Below, in pieces: positions 25,923 to 34,126 of a stretch of 64,000 nt of DNA. The notes beneath the pieces are model-generated. The model did not search any database, had not been told where the DNA came from, and was given only the letters and a program-made list of their open reading frames with translations. The position numbers and the translations under genes are program-made. The stretch lies in assembly GCF_900168205.1 (NCBI RefSeq), contig NZ_FUZE01000016.1, forward strand, positions 38,520 to 102,519, given 5' to 3'. The number at the start of each line of letters is the position of its first letter. The stretch's first letter is position 1. The stretch is from Chryseobacterium balustinum. Its GTDB lineage: Bacteria; Bacteroidota; Bacteroidia; Flavobacteriales; Weeksellaceae.

Positions 25923-26279
25923 ATGGCTAAAGTAACCGACGGTACAGAACAAAAAACTTGTATGGAAATAATGCTTCCGATACAGGACGCACTGGAAATT
26001 CTGAAAGGAAAATGGAAACTTCCCATTATCGTTTCTCTATCCTTTGGTAGCAAAAGGTTTAAAGAAATATCCAGGGAAATACCAAAAATTACTGATAAAG
26101 TATTATCAAAAGAACTAAAAGAACTGGAGACCAATTTCCTCATTACAAGAACAGTTCACGACACTTTTCCACCGACTGTAGAATATGAAATTACGGAACA
26201 CGGTCTTTCTTTGGAAAAGGTAATTATGGAACTCAAAAATTGGGGTGTAGACCATCGAAAAAAGGTCATTGGCAATTAG
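25923..26279 (+). CDS. HxlR-family winged-helix regulator, 118 residues
   Basis: The family core is clear: DALEILKGKWKLPIIVSLSFG, RFKEISREIPKITDKVLSKELKELE, then the wing PTVEYEITEHG. Cys15 (EQKTCMEIM) lies at the N-terminal position where HxlR proteins often carry a redox-sensing cysteine. It is divergent from the MBL hydrolase gene, its presumed target, and ends at a convergent terminator with an AraC gene. Confidence 0.88.
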   Translation: MAKVTDGTEQKTCMEIMLPIQDALEILKGKWKLPIIVSLSFGSKRFKEISREIPKITDKVLSKELKELETNFLITRTVHDTFPPTVEYEITEHGLSLEKVIMELKNWGVDHRKKVIGN

Positions 26280-26292
26280 AAATCAAACATAA

Positions 26293-26321
26293 AAATCCTC
26301 TAATCGATGACTAGAGGATTT
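26293..26321. terminator. Convergent terminator between HxlR and AraC genes
   Basis: AAATCCTCTA (26293-26302) pairs with TAGAGGATTT (26312-26321) with A/T on both sides. Confidence 0.75.
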
Positions 26322-26344
26322 GATTACCAATCATATTTATTATT

Positions 26345-27235
26345 TTAATTCAAATTCATATTTCTGAATTCCAGAGGTTTCATTCCCGTCTGTTTTTTGA
26401 ATAATCTTGTAAAATACGAAGCATTTTCAAAACCTAATTCATAGGCAATTTCTGTAATGCCTTTTTCCTTCAGTCTTAAAAGATTTTTGGCTTCGGAAAT
26501 TAGAAAGATATGAATGAGTTCCATTGCAGTTTTTCCGGTTTCCTGTTTCAATAAATCACTCAAATATCGTGGAGAAACAAAGAGCTGGTCAGCCAATTGT
26601 GCTACATTCGGAAGTCCGTTTTTTTCCAACTGACCTTCACTGATGAATTTTTTCAAAGCATCATTGAATTTTGAAGCGGTTTTCCCCGTCACCTGTGCCC
26701 GGTCGATAAACTGTCTTTTGTAAAAACGTTGCGCATATTTCAATATTGATGAAATGTGACTGAGAATAATTTCACGACTATATTCATCGGGATTATTGAA
26801 ATATTCGCCTTTGATTTTCTCGTGAAGTTCCAAAATAATCTGCTCTTCTTTTGGCGAAAGATGCAACGCTTCGGTCACTTCATAATCAAAAAAGCTGTAC
26901 TTTTCTATTTCTTTGAAAAGCTCGTGACCATTCAGATAATCCTCGTGAATCATCAACATATAGCCAGTTTCTTCAAATTCCAAATCTTTCATTTCGATGA
27001 TTTGGCGTGGTTTTGCGAAAAACATACTGCCGTTGTTGTGGTCGTAGGGCATTCTGCCATACATAAAAACGCCGGATTTTATTCTCTTGAAAGCAATCAC
27101 GTAACAATCTGTCGTGAATTCCCGATTTCCCAAAGTGCATTCTGATTGACAACCAATCATACTGAAAAGCGGATGTTCAGGAGCGCTCCAGGTATTGCCC
27201 AAATGCAGTTCGGTCAAGGTTTTATAATGTTGCAT
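26345..27235 (-). CDS. AraC-family regulator paired with an SDR (pair 1)
   Basis: A 296-residue regulator with an N-terminal sensor (DCYVIAFKRIKSGVFMYGRMPYDHNNGSMFF) and a C-terminal HTH_18 (LSDLLKQETGKTAMELIHIFLISEAKNLL, ending IAYELGFENASYFTRLFKKQTGMKPLEF); both are motif regions. It is paralogous to the AraC proteins at 30835 and 37813, each next to an SDR. Here the SDR lies 85 bases upstream on the same strand, so the two may be co-transcribed from the site B promoter. Confidence 0.88.
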   Translation of the reverse strand: MQHYKTLTELHLGNTWSAPEHPLFSMIGCQSECTLGNREFTTDCYVIAFKRIKSGVFMYGRMPYDHNNGSMFFAKPRQIIEMKDLEFEETGYMLMIHEDYLNGHELFKEIEKYSFFDYEVTEALHLSPKEEQIILELHEKIKGEYFNNPDEYSREIILSHISSILKYAQRFYKRQFIDRAQVTGKTASKFNDALKKFISEGQLEKNGLPNVAQLADQLFVSPRYLSDLLKQETGKTAMELIHIFLISEAKNLLRLKEKGITEIAYELGFENASYFTRLFKKQTGMKPLEFRNMNLN

Positions 27236-27320
27236 TGGATTTTAATTTTAATCTAATTTAAATAATATCTGAATTTTATCTTCAAAAAATGAAAGTTTTA
27301 TTTCTAAAGATATTCTCATC

Positions 27321-28145
27321 TTAATGTCCGTGCGCTGAAATACTCACTTCTTTCCAGTTCTCAATATCTTCCAGACGTTTTTTATACACCTCATTCACAA
27401 CGTGATAAGCGATTTTCCCGAACAATAATCTTTTTGGAGGATTTTGATTGTCAATTACATCTAAAATCGGTTGAACGGTAGCTTCCGGTTTTCCCCAGGT
27501 ATCTGGATTGTCGCCCGATTCCGCAAATGCAGAACGCACCGGATTGTAATCTCTAATATCAGAAGAGGTCTGAACAGCCGATGCTCCAGCCCAATCTGTA
27601 GCAAAACCATTCGGTTCTATCAAAGTAGTTTTGATTCCCAAATGAGCCGTCTCGCTTCCCAAAGTTTCAATCAAGCCTTCTACTGCAAATTTTGATGCAT
27701 TGTACAATCCTAAAAGCGGAATGGTCGTCAATCCCAAAAAGCTTGAAACCTGAATGATATGACCGCTTTTTTGCTTTCTCATTATCGGTAAAACCGCCTG
27801 TGCCACCCAAAGTGAACCGAAAAAGTTCGTTTCCATCTGGTCTCTCGCTTGTTGTTCAGTCGTCTCTTCCGTCGTTCCGAATAATCCGAATCCGGCATTA
27901 TTTATCAAAACATCAATTCTCCCGAAATGTTTTTCAATCTTTTCTACCGTTTCAAAAACTTCTGAACGGTTGTTGACATCCAGTTGTAATTGTAAAATCT
28001 GGTCGCCATATTCCGCTTTCAAATCATCTAAAGCAGAAATATTTCTTGCGGTTCCTGCTACTTTATAGCCCCTTTTCAACATTGCTTCTGCCCATAGTTT
28101 TCCAAATCCTTTTGATGCGCCTGTTATAAAAATTACTTTGCTCAT
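27321..28145 (-). CDS. Short-chain dehydrogenase/reductase (SDR pair 1)
   Basis: The ATG at 28145 gives 274 residues; an upstream TTG frame would extend into the promoter. Classical SDR motifs are TGASKGFG (8-15), NNAG (82-85), catalytic Ser at about 134 and YNASK (Tyr148, Lys152). The substrate is unknown. It is about as close to the 36815 product as duplicated genes are. Transcription starts from the TCAGCG...GCACA promoter (site B), and the AraC gene follows. Confidence 0.92.
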   Translation of the reverse strand: MSKVIFITGASKGFGKLWAEAMLKRGYKVAGTARNISALDDLKAEYGDQILQLQLDVNNRSEVFETVEKIEKHFGRIDVLINNAGFGLFGTTEETTEQQARDQMETNFFGSLWVAQAVLPIMRKQKSGHIIQVSSFLGLTTIPLLGLYNASKFAVEGLIETLGSETAHLGIKTTLIEPNGFATDWAGASAVQTSSDIRDYNPVRSAFAESGDNPDTWGKPEATVQPILDVIDNQNPPKRLLFGKIAYHVVNEVYKKRLEDIENWKEVSISAHGH

Positions 28146-28175
28146 TGTTTTATTTTTTAGTGTTATTTTCTGAGA

Positions 28176-28233
28176 CAAAGTTAGTTTCAACTTAAAAATT
28201 TAGGTAGTCCGTTTCAGCGAATTAATAGCACAA
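28176..28233 (-). promoter_or_regulatory. Promoter with shared AraC-type element, site B
   Basis: TCAGCGAATTAATAGCACAA (28214-28233) lies 30 bases from TAACTTTG (minus strand, 28183-28176), upstream of the SDR at 28145. The geometry matches sites A, C and D. Confidence 0.68.
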
Positions 28234-28277
28234 AATGACGTTGATAATATTTTTTTAATTTTAACTGAATGAAAAAA

Positions 28278-28305
28278 AAGCCCTTTGATTTTCATCAAAA
28301 GACTT
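28278..28305 (-). terminator. Terminator after the AhpD-like gene
   Basis: On the minus strand AAGTCTTTTGAT, loop GAAA and ATCAAAGGGCTT form a stem with two G-U pairs, followed by a run of T. Confidence 0.7.
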
Positions 28306-28339
28306 CCTTGTTAAACTAAACACTACTATTTAAACACTA

Positions 28340-28879
28340 TCAAATCGCTTGCGCCAAGGGAAAATCAACAGGAATCTGCGTATTGGCAAAAACATAATTG
28401 GTAAAACTTCTTAAAGCAATTAAAGCCGTCAAATCAATCAACGCTTTTTCATCGTAACCAGCTTCGAAGAAATTTTGTAATTCAGAATCCTCGGCTGAAC
28501 CTTTGTTTTCGGCAATTGACTTTGCTAATTTTATTACTGAATTTAATTTAGAATCTGAATATTCTGCTTTTCTGATGGCAATCGATTCCTCTTCTGTAAA
28601 TCCTCTCATTTTAGCAATCGTTGTGTGAGCTGCCAGACAGTAATCACAATCGTTGACCTGGGAAACAATCAGATTGATGGCCTCTCTTTCTTTTGCTGTA
28701 AACGATGAATCGTGAGAAAGCGTAGCTTCGGTTTCCAGCATTGCTTTTAGTGCTGACGAAGAATAGCCGATTGTGGCATAAAGATTTGGAATTTTTCCCA
28801 TTTTTTTCTCAACGGATTCAAGAATAGTTTGGGATTCTGCTGAAAGTTGTTCTTTGCCTGGAACTGTAATTGTTTTCAT
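28340..28879 (-). CDS. Carboxymuconolactone decarboxylase / AhpD-like protein
   Basis: The 179-residue all-helical protein has the AhpD-type redox motif DCDYCLAAH (Cys78, Cys81, His85), indicating a peroxidase-like thiol function. The start at 28879 is preceded by four CAAAAT repeats instead of a clear ribosome binding site. It follows the 28940 gene by 60 bases on the same strand and is likely co-transcribed from the site C promoter. Confidence 0.88.
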   Translation of the reverse strand: MKTITVPGKEQLSAESQTILESVEKKMGKIPNLYATIGYSSSALKAMLETEATLSHDSSFTAKEREAINLIVSQVNDCDYCLAAHTTIAKMRGFTEEESIAIRKAEYSDSKLNSVIKLAKSIAENKGSAEDSELQNFFEAGYDEKALIDLTALIALRSFTNYVFANTQIPVDFPLAQAI

Positions 28880-28881
28880 TT

Positions 28882-28907
28882 TTTGATTTTGATTTTGATT
28901 TTGATTT
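28882..28907. repeat. Hexanucleotide tandem repeat at the AhpD-like gene start
   Basis: Four copies of TTTTGA (plus strand) end just before the ATG of the minus-strand gene at 28879. Changes in copy number would alter the leader length. Confidence 0.6.
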
Positions 28908-28939
28908 AATGTTAATTATTATTTATTCAATTGATTTTT

Positions 28940-29671
28940 TTATTCGAAAGTCACATCCAAAATATCGATGGTTACCAAACTGAAATCTGTATTATAAGAG
29001 TTGTCAGAATCGTTCAGAACATAGATATTTCTTTTAGTTCCGGTATTCACGCCATTGAAATTTTTATAGTCCTCAATAATTTGTGTAGCAGAAGAACCAC
29101 CCAAAACTTCAGGCCAGTAATCTTGGCGTTTCAATAATCCATTTTCATTGAAATAGAATATCTGACGTTTGCTGTGTGTGGCAAAACCTTCAGGATAAAT
29201 CACTTCTAATCTGTCCAAAATTTCGCCGTTTTCATTCCAGGAATCGAGTTGGTTGATTTCAACGCCAGGAATCAGAAAATTGAATGGTGTTGTGGTGTAA
29301 TTCCACGTTGCATAGCTGGAAAAATAAATCAGTTGAGCTCTCGTCCAAGGTGTTTCTACTGTATGAACTTCGAAAGATTCTCTCGGATTAATTAATTCGT
29401 CAATCAAATTTCCGTTTTCATCAAAAAGCTGAACTTTATTGGGTTCAAAAGTAGATTTATAACCTTCTTTAAAAATGTTTTTCCAGCCGCTTTTCTGTTC
29501 AGTCAGAGAACCTTCGAAGATGACATCCTCCAATGGATTTTCATAACCTTTCATTCCCCAAACCAAACCACCAATATTGGTATGGATTTTTACATTTTGA
29601 AATTTTGAAGCACTTTCTCCACCGTGCGCTTTAATTACTGTGTTTACTAATTCCTGTGTTGAAGTATTCAT
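28940..29671 (-). CDS. Conserved hypothetical protein, 243 residues
   Basis: A soluble protein with alternating beta-strand pattern and repeated phrases such as EGSLTEQKSGW, VQLFDENGN and QIFYFNENGLLKRQDY. This suggests a LolA/lipocalin-like sheet, though no signal peptide is present. I do not recognise the family with confidence. It is the first gene of a two-gene transcript with the AhpD-like gene and is driven by the shared site C promoter, so it belongs to the same predicted regulon as the SDRs. Confidence 0.7.
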   Translation of the reverse strand: MNTSTQELVNTVIKAHGGESASKFQNVKIHTNIGGLVWGMKGYENPLEDVIFEGSLTEQKSGWKNIFKEGYKSTFEPNKVQLFDENGNLIDELINPRESFEVHTVETPWTRAQLIYFSSYATWNYTTTPFNFLIPGVEINQLDSWNENGEILDRLEVIYPEGFATHSKRQIFYFNENGLLKRQDYWPEVLGGSSATQIIEDYKNFNGVNTGTKRNIYVLNDSDNSYNTDFSLVTIDILDVTFE

Positions 29672-29725
29672 TGTCTTAATTTTTTATTGTTAATAATGAT
29701 TGTTAAATGTTTCATTTTGTTGAGA

Positions 29726-29784
29726 CAAAGTTCGGTCAACCATACCTCGACTTTCTTGCCCATTTGAGCGGAAGAATAGCACAG
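29726..29784 (-). promoter_or_regulatory. Promoter with shared AraC-type element, site C
   Basis: TGAGCGGAAGAATAGCACAG (29765-29784) stands 31 bases from GAACTTTG (minus strand, 29733-29726), upstream of the 29671 gene. The divergent SDR-AraC pair 2 starts at 29987. Confidence 0.66.
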
Positions 29785-29986
29785 AAATACATTCAGTTTT
29801 GAAAATCAGAGAAATGTATAAGTGTTTCCCTATAATCATCAAATCATCTACAGCGGTTTGAAAGAAATTTGTACTCAGAAATATTAAATCATTTATTATG
29901 AAATCGCCATTAGCAAACGTTGCACTCAAACACCGATAAAAATTAAGGCGATAACATATGACAACTTAAAACAATAAAATCTACAT

Positions 29987-30790
29987 ATGAAAAAGACAGT
30001 ATTAATAACAGGAGCATCATCAGGATTCGGAAAAGCATCTGCGAAATTGTTTCAAAACCAAGGCTGGAATGTTATTGCCGCAATGCGTTCTCCTGAAAAA
30101 GAAGAAGAATTAACAAACGGTGATAATCTACTTTTGGTGAAACTGGATGTTACAGATTTGGAAAATATCAGAAAGTGTGTTGAGCAAGGATTGGAAAAAT
30201 TCAACTCGATTGATGTTCTCATCAACAGCGCAGGTTACGGCTTGATGGGCGTATTCGAGTCTTCGGACGAAAATCAGATTCAAAAGCAATTCGAAGTCAA
30301 TGTTTTTGGTTTGATGAATATGACCAAAGTTGTTTTGCCTGCGATGAGAAAACAAAAAAGCGGGGTTGTCATCAATATTTCATCTTTCGGAGGTGTAACA
30401 GCAGGACCATTTGCCAGTTTATACAACAGTTCGAAATTTGCAGTCGAAGGTTTTTCGGAAGCCTTACATTTTGAATTGTCATCTTTTGGAATTTCCGTTA
30501 AAATTGTGGAACCCGGAAGCGTTGCGACCAATTTCAGAAACGGTATGGAGATGATTCAGAATACGATTGAAGATTACAATCCCGAATTGGCGGCCTTCAT
30601 TCCAAAGTTTACAAAACGTACGGAACATTTACCAAAAGCGACAACAGAAGAAGTTGCAGAAACAATTTTTGAAGCGGCAACAGATAATCAACACAAATTG
30701 AGATATTCTATTGGAGACGATGCAAAGTTCTATATCGATTTGAAAAACAAAAATTCCGAAGAAGATTTTTTAAAACTGATGCAGGAATAA
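29987..30790 (+). CDS. Short-chain dehydrogenase/reductase (SDR pair 2)
   Basis: The 267-residue classical SDR has TGASSGFG (8-15), NSAG (80-83, replacing the usual NNAG), Ser at about 132 and YNSSK (Tyr146, Lys150). The ATG at 29987 is followed by a typical first strand (KKTVLIT). It is 44 bases upstream of its AraC partner on the same strand. The substrate is unknown. Confidence 0.92.
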   Translation: MKKTVLITGASSGFGKASAKLFQNQGWNVIAAMRSPEKEEELTNGDNLLLVKLDVTDLENIRKCVEQGLEKFNSIDVLINSAGYGLMGVFESSDENQIQKQFEVNVFGLMNMTKVVLPAMRKQKSGVVINISSFGGVTAGPFASLYNSSKFAVEGFSEALHFELSSFGISVKIVEPGSVATNFRNGMEMIQNTIEDYNPELAAFIPKFTKRTEHLPKATTEEVAETIFEAATDNQHKLRYSIGDDAKFYIDLKNKNSEEDFLKLMQE

Positions 30791-30834
30791 TCTCTGAAAA
30801 AAGATTTAAATTTATCATTACAAATTCCAAGAAA

Positions 30835-31737
30835 ATGCCGGAATCATTCATCAATATCCACTCGATTGCAGACCTACATCATTATTACAGTCTTGAAAGT
30901 CCGAAACATCCGATGGTTACTATAATCGACCTTACAAAAATAAAGAGAAAAGATGTGGATTTTGCCCATCATTTTTATCATCTGAATTTGTATACGGTTG
31001 TTTACAAAAAATTCCACGGCAGATTGAAATATGGCCGCTCAGATTATGATTTTCAGGAAGGCGCTTTGATGTTCACTGCACCTGACCAGGTAATGCAGCC
31101 AAGTGCTGATACTGAAATTGAGGAAGGTTGGTTTTTGGCGTTTCATCCGGATTTTATTTATGTTTCCGAATTGGGTAAAAAGATTCGGAACTATACTTTT
31201 TTCGATTACGGAAGTAATGAAGCACTGCACGTTTCTGATGAGGAAAAGAAAACGCTTGCGACGATAATTTCTACCATTGAAACAGAATATTCTAAAAACA
31301 TCGACCGGCACACACAAGGTTTAATTTTAAATAATATTCAGCTACTTCTCAACTATTGCGACCGTTTCTACGAAAGGCAGTTTTTTACAAGGTCAAAAGT
31401 GAGCAGCGATATTCTTCAGGATTTTGAACATTTGCTCAATCAGTATTTTGATGATGAAAATCTGATTGACAAAGGCATTCCTGAAGTAAAATATTTCGCA
31501 GAAAAACTTCATCTTTCATCTAATTATTTATCTGACCTTCTCACGAAATATTCCGGGAAAACAACGATTGAACACATTCATCTCAAGTTGGTTGATAAAG
31601 CAAAAAACCTATTGCTTGGAACATCAAAATCCATCAGCGAAATTGCGTATGAACTCGGGTTTGAACATCCTTCTCATTTTACAAAAATTTTTAAAACGAA
31701 GACTGGGTTATCGCCACTTCATTTCAGGAAAAATTAG
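30835..31737 (+). CDS. AraC-family regulator paired with an SDR (pair 2)
   Basis: The 300-residue regulator has the same architecture as the 26345 and 37813 products: a sensor half (FHGRLKYGRSDYDFQEGALMF), a helical linker, and an HTH_18 domain ending ISEIAYELGFEHPSHFTKIF. It is co-directional with SDR pair 2. The predicted site C element lies about 1 kb upstream in the divergent region. It is a likely member of the triplicated regulator family recognising the TCAGCG element. Confidence 0.88.
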   Translation: MPESFINIHSIADLHHYYSLESPKHPMVTIIDLTKIKRKDVDFAHHFYHLNLYTVVYKKFHGRLKYGRSDYDFQEGALMFTAPDQVMQPSADTEIEEGWFLAFHPDFIYVSELGKKIRNYTFFDYGSNEALHVSDEEKKTLATIISTIETEYSKNIDRHTQGLILNNIQLLLNYCDRFYERQFFTRSKVSSDILQDFEHLLNQYFDDENLIDKGIPEVKYFAEKLHLSSNYLSDLLTKYSGKTTIEHIHLKLVDKAKNLLLGTSKSISEIAYELGFEHPSHFTKIFKTKTGLSPLHFRKN

Positions 31738-31762
31738 AAGTTTTTAATTTTATCAAATATTC

Positions 31763-32548
31763 TTAAACCTCAATTTTCGTCGGACTGTGACCAAACTGCT
31801 TTTTAAAAACATAAGAAAAATGCGAAAGGTCCTCGAAACCTAAATCAACAAAAATGTCTGATGCAGATTTGCCTTCTTTCATAAGGAAATGTGCTTCATT
31901 CAATCGTTTTTGTAAGATCCATTTGTGGGGCGAAGTTTGAAATACTTTTTCAAAATCACGCTTGAAAGTGGCAAGACTTCTTCCCGTCAAATAAGCGAAA
32001 CGCTCGAGATTAACATTGTAGCGGTAGTTTTGATTCATAAACGCTTCCAAATCAATTTTAAATGGCTCTGAGAAATCGAACAGAATATCTTTCAGTTCAG
32101 GTTTCGTTTGCAGTAAAATTAGAAGAAGTTCTTTTATCTTTAAGTCTATTAGAGCTTGGTTTTTCAAATCACTTTCAAGAATAGTTTTTAATGAAGTCAT
32201 AAAATTCTGAAGAACCGCATTGACCTCAATTGGAATAAGAGGTCTAGTAGCAACAGAATGTTCTGCTTCTAAATGATATTCTTTTGAAAAATTGATTAGA
32301 TTTTCATCACTCAAATAAATATTCATACTTTCAAATACGCCATTTTCAGGAGGAATCTTGACAAATTTAACCAATTGGTTTTTTCTGATTAAATTGAAAT
32401 CCCCAGAATTCACTGTATAATTTTCTTTGTCATCCGCCAACATAAAACTACCCGAAATCTGATACGAAAGCGTGTGTTTCGGAACGAAATTTTCGCCCTT
32501 TCTGCTCAGTTCGTGGTAGCAGGAGTAAACTATATCTGGTGTTTCCAT
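31763..32548 (-). CDS. AraC-family regulator, 261 residues, next to aldehyde dehydrogenase
   Basis: The sensor half resembles that of the 10565 product, and the DNA-binding half is nearly parallel (YLTGRSLATFKRDFEKVF, LGFEDLSHFSYVFKKQFGHSPTKI). It lies downstream of the aldehyde dehydrogenase gene, separated by a terminator hairpin. The dehydrogenase promoter has direct repeats with the same 23-base period and 20-base -7 spacing as the 10565 targets, but a different box interior. This fits a paralogous regulator with its own sequence preference. Confidence 0.88.
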   Translation of the reverse strand: METPDIVYSCYHELSRKGENFVPKHTLSYQISGSFMLADDKENYTVNSGDFNLIRKNQLVKFVKIPPENGVFESMNIYLSDENLINFSKEYHLEAEHSVATRPLIPIEVNAVLQNFMTSLKTILESDLKNQALIDLKIKELLLILLQTKPELKDILFDFSEPFKIDLEAFMNQNYRYNVNLERFAYLTGRSLATFKRDFEKVFQTSPHKWILQKRLNEAHFLMKEGKSASDIFVDLGFEDLSHFSYVFKKQFGHSPTKIEV

Positions 32549-32569
32549 CTTGTAATGATTATTAAAAGA

Positions 32570-32597
32570 AAAGCGTTATCTGTGGCGATAACGCTTT
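32570..32597 (-). terminator. Hairpin between aldehyde dehydrogenase and AraC genes
   Basis: AAAGCGTTATC (32570-32580) and GATAACGCTTT (32587-32597) form an 11-bp stem with loop TGTGGC, followed by A/T on both sides. Confidence 0.75.
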
Positions 32598-32614
32598 ATC
32601 AAATTTACAAATTA

Positions 32615-34030
32615 TTATCTCAAAATTGCTTTTGGTTCAAGATAAGCTTCCAAACCATAGGCGCCGTATTCTCTTCCAATTCCCGATTGTTTGAAACCGC
32701 CGAACGGCACCAAGGGGTCGTGGCTAAAGCCATTGATACAGATTCTTCCAGCATCAACTTGAGAAGCAACACGCATTGCTCTGTCTTCATCAGCTGAACT
32801 GACGTAAGCTGCCAATCCATAAGGTGAATCGTTGGCTATTTCTATCGCTTCCTGTTCAGTTTTGTACGGAATGATGGACAAGACGGGACCGAAAATCTCT
32901 TCCTGAGCTATTCTCATTTTGTTGTTCACATTGGTGAAGATGGTTGCTTTCACGAAGTTTCCTTCTTCAAGACCTTCGGGTTTTCCTTCGCCGCCTGCAA
33001 GTAATGTTGCACCTTCTTCCAATCCTATTTTGATATAATTTTGAACTCTGTCGAACTGTTTTACGCTGACCATCGGACCAATATTGGTGTTTTCGTTTTG
33101 AGGCAAGCCCACCACAATATTTTCAGCAACTGTTTTGGCAATTGCATTGACTTCGTCGAGTCTATTTTCCGGAACCAAAAGTCTTGTCGGAGCAATGCAC
33201 GCCTGGGCACTGTTCATATAAGCGCCGTAAACGGCCATCGGAACTGCTTTGTCCAAATCTGCATCATCAAGAATAATGTTTGGAGATTTTCCGCCCAATT
33301 CCAAAGTGACCCGTTTCATTATGTCAACAGCTGTTTTTGCAATCAATTTTCCGACTGCGGTAGAACCTGTGAAAGAAATTTTGGAAACATCTGGATTGCC
33401 GGTTAATTCAGCTCCGACCACATTCCCCAAACCTGTTACAAAATTGATGATACCTTTTGGCAAACCTGCATCGTGAAAAGCTTCCATCAAAACTTGTGTC
33501 TGCAAAGCGCTCATTTCGCTCGGTTTGATGACAACAGTACATCCTGCGGCAATGGCTGTTGCTACTTTACTGCAAACCGAACTGTTGCTGGCATTCCAGG
33601 GAGTTATGATTCCGACTACGCCGACGGGTTGTAGTTTAACCAATGAAGAATTAATAGCTTTCTCGAATTCATAGGTGTTAAGCACTTCAATCATACTGTC
33701 GAACCAAGCGCCCGTATATTTAATGCTCATTGTGACGAATTGATGAGTGCCGCCGTATTCTTCAATCATGATGTCGATGAAATCCTGCTGTCTTTTTTCG
33801 ACTGCTACTTTTAGTTTTGTTAAATAATCGATTCGTTCAGTCACCGTTGATTTAGAAAATGTTTTAAAAGCTTCTTTGGCGGCAGCGATTGCATTTTTCG
33901 TGTCGGTTTCGTCAGCCAATATCACTTCGCCAATCTTTTGATTATTGGAAGGATTGATAAGGTCGAAAATTTCTGCTCCGTGAGGCGTTACAAATTCGCC
34001 GTTGATGTAGATTTTATTTACTGTTTTCAT
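32615..34030 (-). CDS. NAD(P)-dependent aldehyde dehydrogenase
   Basis: The 471-residue ALDH has the oxyanion Asn in TPWNAS (about 146), FTGSTAVG for cofactor binding (220-227), general base Glu244 in LELGGKSPN and nucleophile Cys278 in SAQACIAPTR. It oxidises aldehydes to acids in the cytoplasm; the exact substrate is not evident. The promoter carries TAAATTTG and two AraC-type direct repeats, so the neighbouring AraC (31763) is the probable activator. Confidence 0.94.
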   Translation of the reverse strand: MKTVNKIYINGEFVTPHGAEIFDLINPSNNQKIGEVILADETDTKNAIAAAKEAFKTFSKSTVTERIDYLTKLKVAVEKRQQDFIDIMIEEYGGTHQFVTMSIKYTGAWFDSMIEVLNTYEFEKAINSSLVKLQPVGVVGIITPWNASNSSVCSKVATAIAAGCTVVIKPSEMSALQTQVLMEAFHDAGLPKGIINFVTGLGNVVGAELTGNPDVSKISFTGSTAVGKLIAKTAVDIMKRVTLELGGKSPNIILDDADLDKAVPMAVYGAYMNSAQACIAPTRLLVPENRLDEVNAIAKTVAENIVVGLPQNENTNIGPMVSVKQFDRVQNYIKIGLEEGATLLAGGEGKPEGLEEGNFVKATIFTNVNNKMRIAQEEIFGPVLSIIPYKTEQEAIEIANDSPYGLAAYVSSADEDRAMRVASQVDAGRICINGFSHDPLVPFGGFKQSGIGREYGAYGLEAYLEPKAILR

Positions 34031-34049
34031 TTTGATGATTTTAATGAAA

Positions 34050-34117
34050 CAAATTTAGGACGATGATTTATCTTTAACTTTGTAGAAAAGCTCAAAATTG
34101 GTTTGTAAAAAAGGTCA
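34050..34117 (-). promoter_or_regulatory. AraC direct-repeat boxes and -7 element of the aldehyde dehydrogenase gene
   Basis: Minus-strand boxes TGACCTTTTTTACAAAC (34117-34101) and TGAGCTTTTCTACAAAG (34094-34078) repeat every 23 bases. TAAATTTG (34057-34050) follows after exactly 20 bases. Confidence 0.7.
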
Positions 34118-34126
34118 TTTCGAATA

